NCBI GenBank assembly: GCA_019429275.1
Contig: JAHYJC010000034.1
Location: 1 to 51,547, forward strand
Direction of reading: 5' to 3'
Source: Lentimicrobium sp.
Lineage (GTDB): Bacteria; Bacteroidota; Bacteroidia; Bacteroidales; Lentimicrobiaceae
Length of the DNA stretch: 51,547 bases
Shown here piece by piece: positions 1 to 6,756 of the stretch. Position numbers and translations under genes: made by a program. Under the pieces are notes generated by a model, which worked only from the letters and a program-made list of their open reading frames with translations, searched no databases and was not told the origin of the DNA. The stretch's first letter is position 1; each line of letters starts with the position of its first letter.

Positions 1-120
1 TGCCGCCAGCTTCCTTCAGATTCCATCTCGCGATGGACACCCTTGCTCTTGGCTAACACTCCTTACTGTGAAGCGTGTTCGGGACTTGCACCCTATAGCT
101 GATATACATGCCTGACGCAC
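1..120 (-). mobile_element. Group II intron, 5' end (cut by window edge)
   Basis: Read on the minus strand from base 120, the sequence opens with GTGCGTCAGGCATG, matching the conserved GUGYG 5' end of group II introns. It continues with a GC-rich, non-coding stretch of the domain I type (for example TATAGGGTGCAAGTCCCGAA and a GAAGCTGGCGGCA stretch). No ORF is seen. The intron runs off the left edge, so its encoded reverse transcriptase/maturase and 3' half are not visible. The 5' exon ends ...CTCATTTT just after a terminator hairpin. The identification rests on recognised consensus and context, not on a full fold. Confidence 0.75.
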
Positions 121-154
121 AAAATGAGTTCGCCAAATAATTTGACGAACTCAT
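121..154 (-). terminator. Terminator hairpin at the intron insertion site
   Basis: ATGAGTTCG (124-132) pairs perfectly with CGAACTCAT (146-154), and an inner CAAA/TTTG stem extends it. On the minus strand the stem is followed by TTT(T) and then at once by the intron 5' end at base 120. It lies 89 bases after the stop of the multiheme lipoprotein gene, so it probably ends the cytochrome operon. The intron seems to have cut the U-tract short. Confidence 0.7.
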
Positions 155-242
155 AAAATTTAAATCACATAATTTTTTTGTTCAGAATTCAGAAAGTAAT
201 AAACAATTACTAAATCCTGAATTAGATTGAATTACTAAAAAA

Positions 243-1286
243 CTAAAGAGCTGTATTAAGGTTCTCCAGAAGTTTCTTAATGTATTTAGGATTATGAACA
301 CCAAGGCTTTTATCTTCTGTAAGTGCTTTATAATCAAGACAGGCACCGGCAACCAAAGCAGGATAAGTACCGGCAACTGAATTGTCGCTTCCAGGTCTTG
401 TTATGCCCGCAGCATCCAGTTTGAGTTTAAGATCAGCCAACAGGGTAGAAATCTCAGTCTGGAATTCTTCAGTCATTCCGGCAATATCTTCTGCAGCATC
501 ATGACAACCGGCTCCAGTACATCCCTTGGTATTTAAATTTGATCCCATCCAGAATGTATGACCCCCCGAGGCCACACCACTTCCATTGGCCATATGACAG
601 GTAACGCAGGAATTGGCAATCTGGGTTGAATGTGCAGAATTGACGAGACCAGTTCCAACTTCGAAAAGCCCTTTACCTACACCAGCGATAGTGTTTGCCT
701 GAGGACCATGGTGAACTCCATAGCGGGTATTGGTTACAACGATGTCAGCACCACCAACTACCGGCCAGGGTGTTACAGTACGCCCCTGATGACAGCTGGC
801 ACAAACGCTACCAGCGCCATAATCATGAGTTCCTCCATTGGTATTGCGCAATTCTACAGCACCTGTAACTGTTAACGCTAAATCTGACGCTTCATAAGTG
901 TCATGAATTTTATGACAAGTATAGCAGTTGGGTGGAACAGGATTGTTAATAATAGCGCCTGTTGCAGTCCAATCAAAACTACCATCTAAGTTACCACGGA
1001 AACCCTGGCTGGTGTGACAAACAGCACATTCGCCTGTATTTCTGTTAAATGCACCTCCGGTGGCGTGGAAGGAAGCTGCAGTTTGCAGTTCTTTTGCGAA
1101 GAGAACCTGATTGTCGCTGTGGCATACTACGCATGAAGCAGTTCCATCGGCGCCAGGAGCCCCATCATTACCATTGATACCATCTTTACCTGCAGGACCT
1201 TCTTTGGTGCAGCTGCTAATAACGATCATGCCCAGCACGATGATTGCGGTTGAAGCTAAAGTTAAAAAAGAAAATTTTCGTTTCAT
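243..1286 (-). CDS. Multiheme c-type cytochrome lipoprotein with collagen-like spacer
   Basis: This 347-residue protein has a lipoprotein signal ending VISSC, with the lipidated Cys at position 26. Seven consecutive Gly-x-y triplets follow (residues 30-48), then a heme-binding region. Five CXXCH motifs are visible (CVVCH, CAVCH, CYTCH, CASCH, CVTCH), plus one CX4CH motif (CTGAGCH), so about six c-type hemes are expected. It is probably anchored in the outer membrane, with the collagen-like stretch as a flexible spacer; whether it faces outward cannot be told. It is the last gene of the cytochrome cluster, 37 bases after the cytochrome b gene, and is followed by a terminator. Electron transfer is firmly supported by the heme motifs; the redox partner or substrate is unknown. 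Confidence 0.85.
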   Translation of the reverse strand: MKRKFSFLTLASTAIIVLGMIVISSCTKEGPAGKDGINGNDGAPGADGTASCVVCHSDNQVLFAKELQTAASFHATGGAFNRNTGECAVCHTSQGFRGNLDGSFDWTATGAIINNPVPPNCYTCHKIHDTYEASDLALTVTGAVELRNTNGGTHDYGAGSVCASCHQGRTVTPWPVVGGADIVVTNTRYGVHHGPQANTIAGVGKGLFEVGTGLVNSAHSTQIANSCVTCHMANGSGVASGGHTFWMGSNLNTKGCTGAGCHDAAEDIAGMTEEFQTEISTLLADLKLKLDAAGITRPGSDNSVAGTYPALVAGACLDYKALTEDKSLGVHNPKYIKKLLENLNTAL

Positions 1287-1323
1287 AGTGTGAGTGTTTG
1301 GTTAGTGTGAATTAAATTTGTTT

Positions 1324-1992
1324 TTAGTGTTTGGTTTTTTTGTCAGAATTTGTTTTTATGTCCTCTTCGTCATCCACATGAATTTCATGGTATCCTGTAA
1401 TCATACTCTTGAGGTTGCTGGCAACTGTATGGCCAACAGTAATAAAATAAAGATGTATGAGTAGGAAAACAGAAATTGAAAAGCCGGCGATTACATGTAA
1501 AAGGCTGGTTAGCATTATACCGCTATAGCCAAATACATTCAGAACAATGGTCTCAGGATACAGCATTGCCCATCCTGTTATCAGAGTAATCGGTGTAATG
1601 GCATGCTGAACTATATTATAAGAAATTTGCTGTATCGGGTTGAATTTTCGTTGCTCATTTACCGGAAATGGGTGCGGCTCTCCTCTAAAGATGCCGAGAA
1701 TATAATATCTTGCCTGAATCAGAAAAGACTTGAAAAATCCCTGTCCCATCACGTAATATCTCCCAATAGAGGTGAATAAAATGATCACAAAGAAATAAAT
1801 GTATGATAAGGTCAGCAAGACACCCGAAATATTATGAATAGATACAGCTATATCAAACCGAATCAACGGATAATCGGGATTTGAATATTGCATACTTATT
1901 CCGGTAAGAATAAGGCTAAGCATCAGAATTGCGTTCATGTGGTGCCAAATTCTGAGCCAGAGGGGGTATAAATATATTTTCTTAGTAGCCAT
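1324..1992 (-). CDS. Cytochrome b561 / hydrogenase-type b cytochrome membrane subunit
   Basis: This 222-residue protein has four to five hydrophobic segments and conserved-looking histidines in WHHMN near the N-terminus, a His in the second helix (SIHNISG), VQHAITP, LLHVIAG and HLYFITVGH. The pattern fits the di-heme b-type cytochrome family that serves as quinol-oxidising anchor of formate dehydrogenases, hydrogenases and thiosulfate or tetraheme cytochrome systems (PF01292 type). Its start overlaps the stop of the seven-heme cytochrome gene by 11 bases, indicating translational coupling and a two-protein complex. The likely role is to oxidise menaquinol and pass electrons to that cytochrome. 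The family is well supported; the direction of electron flow is inferred. Confidence 0.82.
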   Translation of the reverse strand: MATKKIYLYPLWLRIWHHMNAILMLSLILTGISMQYSNPDYPLIRFDIAVSIHNISGVLLTLSYIYFFVIILFTSIGRYYVMGQGFFKSFLIQARYYILGIFRGEPHPFPVNEQRKFNPIQQISYNIVQHAITPITLITGWAMLYPETIVLNVFGYSGIMLTSLLHVIAGFSISVFLLIHLYFITVGHTVASNLKSMITGYHEIHVDDEEDIKTNSDKKTKH

Positions 1993-2977
1993 TGTTGTTA
2001 CGCCTGTGAATGTACCTTAAGGTTGCGTGAATTGCTATCCCAATAATCACCATTATAAAAATCACAATACTGGCCACGTTGAGGTAGTAGTTGCGATTAG
2101 CTCCGATTACATAAGCTTCATTCATGATTACACCGTTGTAGAATCCAAGTTTGTTGCGTCTCTCATATGCCTGATGTTTATATAACGAAGCCATGAGTAT
2201 TGAATTCGTGGAGTGACATTCCACGCACTTTCTGACAGATTGTTCGGCAGGAAGTAAATGGTGTGCTACCAGAATGCTGTCGTTATTGGCTGCGTGGCAA
2301 TCAAGACACCTTACTTTCCTGAAATGCAGACTTTGATTAGGCAGAAAGTCATGACTAATTAAGAGATCAGGTAATTCCTTTTCAATTAGTACCGCATAAT
2401 TATTTACATCACCATGACAAGTAAGACAGGCAGCATTATTACGGGCAACTCTGTTTGTCAATTGACCAATTTCTTTGTCTGACAACTTGTAAATATGTGG
2501 GTTATGACAACTCCAGCATGAAAATCCTTCGCCCATATGCGAAGCATGTGTGCTTTTCAAAAATTCTTCTTCTATGGTTTCGAAATTGAAAGAAGCATAC
2601 ATATCATCTCCACCATGGCAATCCAGACAATTATAATTAATTTCAAATCTTGTGCTAGCCGGATGAGGGTGAATGTTGAAATCCGGTGAATGGCAGTCGG
2701 TGCATTTAAAAGCGCCATGAGTTGCATTAATGTATTCCACAGGATCAATCTGTAATTCAGAATGCATTTTGCGCACAACAACATCACCGGTTACAGTATC
2801 TTTAAATTCGTATCTGGGCGAACTATGGCATCCCAGACATTTCAGGCTTTCATCATCGAACTGGTTTTCGGTCTTGTCAGCCGAAACAGAAAAGAAAGCA
2901 GCGAAAAGCAACGGCAATATTCCAAAAATCAAATAATACTTTATGCCTGTTTTCTTCCCTGCAAAATCAAAAATCAT
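1982..2977 (-). CDS. Membrane-anchored seven-heme c-type cytochrome
   Basis: This 331-residue protein has an N-terminal signal or anchor helix (about residues 13-33), seven CXXCH motifs (CLGCH, CTDCH, CLDCH, CWSCH, CLTCH, CLDCH, CVECH) spread over residues 47-257, and a C-terminal transmembrane helix (about 295-318) ending in a positive tail. This topology places the hemes in the periplasm, held to the inner membrane, like the electron-transfer partner of a b-type cytochrome. The heme number exceeds the four of NapC/NrfH, so it is better called a cytochrome c3-like or NapC-like multiheme protein. It overlaps the cytochrome b gene and is separated from the upstream monoheme gene by a terminator hairpin, so it may start a second transcript. 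Confidence 0.85.
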   Translation of the reverse strand: MIFDFAGKKTGIKYYLIFGILPLLFAAFFSVSADKTENQFDDESLKCLGCHSSPRYEFKDTVTGDVVVRKMHSELQIDPVEYINATHGAFKCTDCHSPDFNIHPHPASTRFEINYNCLDCHGGDDMYASFNFETIEEEFLKSTHASHMGEGFSCWSCHNPHIYKLSDKEIGQLTNRVARNNAACLTCHGDVNNYAVLIEKELPDLLISHDFLPNQSLHFRKVRCLDCHAANNDSILVAHHLLPAEQSVRKCVECHSTNSILMASLYKHQAYERRNKLGFYNGVIMNEAYVIGANRNYYLNVASIVIFIMVIIGIAIHATLRYIHRRNNNGY

Positions 2978-3051
2978 ATTTTTTTAGTTATGTAAGCTTT
3001 TAAACAAGTGGCAAAAAATCAAAACAGAATGTATGATAATTTTTCAGCTAC

Positions 3052-3087
3052 AAACAGACCGGAGTTCAGTTTAACTCCGGTCTGTTT
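3052..3087 (-). terminator. Strong hairpin between cytochrome transcription units
   Basis: A perfect 15-bp inverted repeat (3052-3066 with 3073-3087, core CAGACCGGAGTT) encloses a 6-base loop. It lies 9 bases after the stop of the monoheme cytochrome gene. The U-tract on the minus strand is short (TTTGT), so termination may be partial, splitting the cluster into two levels of expression. The plus strand is more T-rich after the stem, but no plus-strand gene precedes it. Confidence 0.7.
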
Positions 3088-3095
3088 ATTTTCTT

Positions 3096-3512
3096 TTATT
3101 TTTTCATTGTACGCATGTAATAGACAACCGCCCAACGATCACCCTCATCGGAAATTTTCTTTTCAAAATTGGGCATTTCCTGACGGCCAACAAATGATTG
3201 GTAATAAATTACGCCATCGGCCTGATCCTGAAAAGCTTTAGATGAGAAATCTCCGGTACTGGTTTTCAAACTTCTGGCTTTAGGTCCATCGCCAAGACCC
3301 AGAGTTCCGTGACATGATCGGCAGTGCTGATTGTACAGGCTTTTCCCTACTGAATTTATTGCAGGATCCCCTGCTTTAATAGTGCTTTTCATAGCTTTAT
3401 ACTTGGCTGGAACATCCCAGGGTTCACCGGCTTTCTGGATCATAGCCATATTGAAAGTAATAAAAGCCATGGTGGCAAAAATAACGGTAAAGAGTTTTAC
3501 TGAATTTTTCAT
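3096..3512 (-). CDS. Monoheme class I cytochrome c
   Basis: This 138-residue protein has an N-terminal export signal (residues 1-24), one CXXCH motif (NQHCRSCHG, near residue 64) and a downstream Met in GRQEMPNF, the expected sixth heme ligand of class I cytochromes. The C-terminal helix (RWAVVYYMRTMKK) is the usual end of this fold. It probably shuttles electrons in the periplasm. It sits 30 bases after the DUF5777 barrel gene in the same operon and is followed by a strong hairpin. The family is clear. Its role as carrier between the inner-membrane cytochromes and the outer-membrane components is an inference from position. Confidence 0.88.
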   Translation of the reverse strand: MKNSVKLFTVIFATMAFITFNMAMIQKAGEPWDVPAKYKAMKSTIKAGDPAINSVGKSLYNQHCRSCHGTLGLGDGPKARSLKTSTGDFSSKAFQDQADGVIYYQSFVGRQEMPNFEKKISDEGDRWAVVYYMRTMKK

Positions 3513-3542
3513 TTCATCAAATTTTTGAGTTATTGATTAAGC

Positions 3543-4463
3543 TTAAAAGTTCCACAAGCGGGTAACATTGAGACCAAGAATGATATAGCCTTTATAGAAA
3601 GGATCATCCTTTGAATAGCGGTTGTTAATTATATTTTCCTGGGGAAGTATTCCCTGTGAAGTACCTAAGTAAATATGAAAGGCATGAGTACTTGTGGCAA
3701 CTTCCATTCCTATACATACATTGGGCCTCAGTGGATCAAGAGTTTCATTGATTTCTTCTCTTATTTCTGACATTCCCTGGAAGTGGAAAGGAAAGTCTCC
3801 TGAAATTATGACAGAACTTTGTGGTGAAAATTTGTAACGACCTGCTATTGATAAAGCAATCCTGTCGTGATCAACCAGTGAATCGGTTGAGTTATAATGT
3901 GTGAAAGAAGGTGCAATCTGGAGCGACAGTTTGTCGTTAAAACGTCGTGAAATCAGCACTTGTGTAAAGTAGTTGATCCTGTTGGAAAACTGATAATTGA
4001 CTCCAAATTTTGTGTCGGCACTACCATCAATTCCAATTGCTTCATATAATACAATGGTAACAGGAATTTTGTTAGATCTGGTTTGCTGCAGAACTTTATA
4101 CCTAACCTGTAAATCCTGCATTTTGTTGTATTTGGTGGTTCCAAGACCCACGGTAAGATTATCGAGAATGCTGTAGTTAAGTCCGAGACGGATATTGGAC
4201 GGTGCCCAGATTCCGTATAGATCTGTAATGCCCTTATCCATAGATCCAAACCTGTGCTGGATAATCATTTCTAGAGTTTTTGATGGTTGAACCGTTGTGG
4301 TAGCTCCATCAAACAAAAGTCCGCTTTCAAAAGCAGCACGGGCTGGTCTCTCCACTGGCTTCTCATCCGTAGTTTCGTCTTGTGCAAAAACGCTGATCTG
4401 AGCAACCAACAACACACTTATTAAAAGTGCGATCATTTTGTAGGTAATTTTTATATTTTTCAT
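3543..4463 (-). CDS. DUF5777-family beta-barrel protein
   Basis: This 306-residue protein has a signal peptide ending SVFAQ. The mature part is rich in alternating amphipathic strands with aromatic residues and ends in a strand finishing NVTRLWNF, typical of outer-membrane barrels. The stretch beginning QHRFGSMDKG, then LYGIWAPSNIRLGLNY, resembles the Bacteroidota DUF5777 barrel family. Length and strand pattern fit a small barrel of roughly 12-14 strands, estimated by eye. It lies between two cytochrome genes with gaps of 26 and 30 bases, so co-transcription is likely. No function is established for the family. In this context a scaffold or pore for an outer-membrane electron-transfer complex is possible but unproven. 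Confidence 0.72.
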   Translation of the reverse strand: MKNIKITYKMIALLISVLLVAQISVFAQDETTDEKPVERPARAAFESGLLFDGATTTVQPSKTLEMIIQHRFGSMDKGITDLYGIWAPSNIRLGLNYSILDNLTVGLGTTKYNKMQDLQVRYKVLQQTRSNKIPVTIVLYEAIGIDGSADTKFGVNYQFSNRINYFTQVLISRRFNDKLSLQIAPSFTHYNSTDSLVDHDRIALSIAGRYKFSPQSSVIISGDFPFHFQGMSEIREEINETLDPLRPNVCIGMEVATSTHAFHIYLGTSQGILPQENIINNRYSKDDPFYKGYIILGLNVTRLWNF

Positions 4464-4489
4464 GCGAAGTGCCTTTTAAATATTTATTA

Positions 4490-4882
4490 TTAATTATTTA
4501 GCGCTCCCTGCTGTATCCAGGCAAGAACCAGATTTGCCTGAGCCGGTGTCGAAAAACTCTTCATGCTGCCGGTTGCCATTGCTGTATATATAAGGCTCTG
4601 GCTTGGGTTAGCAGTATTGACGTATTTAGTGCCCTGAGTAAGGTTGCTAAATGCAACTGAAGGAGCAAGAATAGGTGAAAAAGCTCCCACTGCATGACAT
4701 CCGCTCAAATTACAACTGGCGTTGAAAATCGGTATAATGTCATTGGCAAAGCTCACCTCTGTAGCAATTGGCGGGGCTTTTTCAGGTTCAACAAATTCAT
4801 ACTCGCAACCGCTGAGTAATGCCATCAATGCAAATGCCGAAATGGCAATTGCGGTGTTTAATTTTGATTTAAGGTTCATCAT
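4490..4882 (-). CDS. Small lipoprotein with CX4CH heme-type motif
   Basis: This 130-residue protein has a lipoprotein signal ending LLSGC (Cys about residue 26). The mature part reads SFANDIIPIFNASC and carries a single CNLSGCH motif, with four residues instead of two between the cysteines. The layout resembles small Bacteroidota and planctomycete lipoproteins annotated as cytochrome c-like, whose motif precedes a Met/Ser-rich loop and a terminal helix (LVLAWIQQGALNN). Heme attachment is plausible because CX4CH motifs are used in some cytochromes c3, but it is not certain. It is the first gene of the minus-strand cytochrome operon and faces the divergent Crp/Fnr regulator gene. Confidence 0.68.
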   Translation of the reverse strand: MMNLKSKLNTAIAISAFALMALLSGCEYEFVEPEKAPPIATEVSFANDIIPIFNASCNLSGCHAVGAFSPILAPSVAFSNLTQGTKYVNTANPSQSLIYTAMATGSMKSFSTPAQANLVLAWIQQGALNN

Positions 4883-4895
4883 AATCTTTCTTTAT

Positions 4896-4911
4896 CTTTG
4901 ACTCATCAAAG
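4896..4911. promoter_or_regulatory. Perfect dyad just upstream of the cytochrome operon
   Basis: CTTTGActcaTCAAAG is a 6-bp perfect inverted repeat with a 4-base spacer, 13 bases before the start codon of the CX4CH lipoprotein. The TTGA-N4-TCAA core recalls Crp/Fnr half-sites but lacks the spacing of the better site at 4992-5005. It could be an operator or a small mRNA hairpin that limits ribosome access. Confidence 0.35.
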
Positions 4912-4991
4912 AAACTACTTATATGCATATTTTTAATTAAAGAATTAGTGATATATTTGCGCTCTGTTTTGTGATTTAATCTCAATTTTTA

Positions 4992-5005
4992 ATGATCTAT
5001 ATCAT
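4992..5005. promoter_or_regulatory. Predicted FNR-type operator between divergent genes
   Basis: ATGATctatATCAT is a perfect dyad with TGAT-N4-ATCA spacing, the same geometry as the FNR box TTGAT-N4-ATCAA. It lies 81 bases before the Crp/Fnr regulator start and 109 before the divergent cytochrome operon start. A nearly identical site occurs at 6612-6623 before the TorD-type gene; the two share TGATYTATATCATCA over 15 positions. Confidence 0.6.
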
Positions 5006-5086
5006 CACTCCAATTGATTTTAATTTTAGATTTTGAGATGACAGAAACATTTAATGGCGCTCTATTTCCTACATTACATAATTTAA

Positions 5087-5779
5087 ATGAGTAAGATACA
5101 TGATATCAAATGCTTGCACTGCAAGCAAAGTTCAGAGATTTTTGCTTCATTAGATTCAGATGAACTGGAACGCATTGAAGTTTGTCGGGTAAATATGCAT
5201 TATAATGCTGGTGAAATCATTTTCAAGCAGGGATCGCCATGCTACGATTTTGTTTGTATTACCACGGGTCTTGTAAAATTATTCATTGAAGGAGACGATG
5301 ACCGACGATTAATTATAGGTTTTGCAAAACCTGTTGATTATATTTTTGTACCTGGAGCATATGTTGACAAACGACACCATTTTACAGCTGTTGCCCTTGA
5401 GGAAACAACCGCTTGTCTGGTGGAAGCCGATATTATTCAAAACCTTGTAAAAACGAATTCACAGTTTGCCAATAGTTTTATCCGAAAAATCAGTGCCAAT
5501 TCTATAGGCTTATATGAACAAATGTCGAGTCTGACCCACAAGCAAATTCCGGGCAGAATGTCTGACACACTGATTTACCTTTCAACTAAAGTATATAACT
5601 CCAATCCTTTCTCTTCAAATCTTACAAGACAGGATCTAGCCGAATTGTCAGGAATGACAAAAGAGAGCGCTATCAGAGTGCTTAAGACGTTTAAGGATGA
5701 TGGCATAATTTCAGCAAATGCAAACCAAATTGAGATTTTAAATATGCCAATGCTTGAAGCCATTAGCCGCAATGGGTAG
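5087..5779 (+). CDS. Crp/Fnr-family transcriptional regulator
   Basis: This 230-residue protein has an N-terminal cyclic-nucleotide-binding-type beta-roll (about residues 18-125), a dimerisation helix (about 127-150) and a C-terminal winged helix-turn-helix (LTRQDLAELSGMTKESAIRV). The recognition helix keeps the Glu and Arg of the FNR ExxxR pattern (E-S-A-I-R), consistent with TGA-type half-sites. C9 and C12 form an N-terminal CxxC, and C110 is at the place of FNR Cys122; a fourth cluster ligand is not evident at the FNR spacing, though C33 is nearby. It is divergent from the cytochrome operon with a predicted FNR-type site between them, so it probably controls the operon in response to oxygen, redox state or NO. 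Confidence 0.9.
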   Translation: MSKIHDIKCLHCKQSSEIFASLDSDELERIEVCRVNMHYNAGEIIFKQGSPCYDFVCITTGLVKLFIEGDDDRRLIIGFAKPVDYIFVPGAYVDKRHHFTAVALEETTACLVEADIIQNLVKTNSQFANSFIRKISANSIGLYEQMSSLTHKQIPGRMSDTLIYLSTKVYNSNPFSSNLTRQDLAELSGMTKESAIRVLKTFKDDGIISANANQIEILNMPMLEAISRNG

Positions 5780-5815
5780 AAATCAACCTGCTTCTGAAAC
5801 AAAAAAATCAAATCA

Positions 5816-6445
5816 TTAAGAATCAATATCTTGCTCTTTGCAGTTCACAAGTACTGTGCGGGTAAGAATGGATAATTGAAGATAGAAAGGCGATTCACTA
5901 TTGTTGAGAATTTGCCGGGTAAAGTCGGGAATCCATTTTATCATATGTTCTTTTATGAACTCACAATGCAAACAACTATAAAAAGATACATTTTCAAAAT
6001 TATCAGCCCGAAAAGCCATTATACTCTCCTGTATCAGATAATGAATAAACTTTAATTCAATAACTATGTGATCATCAGAAAGATTTGAAGTTTCATTTTT
6101 AAAGGATGTCTTTTGATAAAAATTCTGAACACAGTCCTGCAAAACTGTTGTACTATCTTTTTGGTCAAGATAAAAATTGCTGCATGGGTAAGCCAGAGCA
6201 TAATCTCCTTCAAAAAGACTTGAATATGCAGATTCAATTTCCTCAAAATTTATATTTCGGATCGTGTTTCTGAGCTTTTTTACAAGTTGAAGTTCCTTAG
6301 GCATGAGTGAACCGGCATTTTTAAGGAGTTTTTCAAAAATTCGCCTGCCATGATGATTTCCACTCTCCGGTTTCTCGAAAAGTTGTGACAAAATGTTATA
6401 ACATTCTGCCTGGACAATTAACCGCGAAAGATCATATGAAGCCAT
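5816..6445 (-). CDS. TorD/DmsD-family molybdoenzyme chaperone
   Basis: This 209-residue, all-helical protein starts with an RLIVQAECYNILSQLFEKP helix. It has a YSSLFEGD...AYPCSNFYLD stretch, a DDHIVIELKFIHYL helix and a late F-x3-H...WIPDF segment, which together match the TorD/DmsD/NarJ-like family. Such chaperones bind twin-arginine leaders of molybdopterin oxidoreductases and assist cofactor insertion. No molybdoenzyme is encoded in the window, so its client lies elsewhere. It is convergent with the Crp/Fnr gene (36-base gap) and has an FNR-type site 167 bases upstream. The family call rests on motif pattern, as sequence identity in this family is low. Confidence 0.7.
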   Translation of the reverse strand: MASYDLSRLIVQAECYNILSQLFEKPESGNHHGRRIFEKLLKNAGSLMPKELQLVKKLRNTIRNINFEEIESAYSSLFEGDYALAYPCSNFYLDQKDSTTVLQDCVQNFYQKTSFKNETSNLSDDHIVIELKFIHYLIQESIMAFRADNFENVSFYSCLHCEFIKEHMIKWIPDFTRQILNNSESPFYLQLSILTRTVLVNCKEQDIDS

Positions 6446-6756
6446 ACACAGAAATTCTGAATTTCATTAAAAACGGCAGTTTTTTAACTGTGAAAAACAA
6501 AAATCTACAATTGTAAAGAATTTTGGCAAGATAGGACATTTCATTGGCTGTTTCTCATATACTCCGGTGACTTAATTCATATTTAGGATGAGAAAATGTG
6601 CTTAAGTGGACTGATTTATATCATCATATCCATGAGAAGAATCTGAAAAGGAGGAATTTGGTTGAAAGACAGAATTATTGGTTTGCTTTTATCCGTCTGT
6701 TGCTGACAATCAATAAAGATTGCCCGAAAAAAACTTAAGAAATCGCAGTGCAGAAG
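6446..6756. other. Intergenic region upstream of the TorD-type gene
   Basis: These 311 bases separate two minus-strand genes. The only clear signal is the FNR-type dyad at 6612-6623. No convincing coding sequence, terminator or RNA was seen; the rest is AT-rich. Confidence 0.5.
6612..6623. promoter_or_regulatory. Predicted FNR-type operator upstream of TorD-type gene
   Basis: TGATttatATCA has the same half-sites and 4-base spacing as the site at 4993-5004, and the identity extends to a following TCA trinucleotide. It is placed 167 bases upstream of the chaperone start codon on the minus strand. Two such matches within 1.7 kb, both in intergenic DNA around a Crp/Fnr gene, make chance less likely. 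Confidence 0.55.

Noticed and set aside
630-1293. Open frames on the plus strand across the multiheme lipoprotein gene
   Set aside because: They lack start signals and domain features and mirror the coding bias of the real minus-strand gene.
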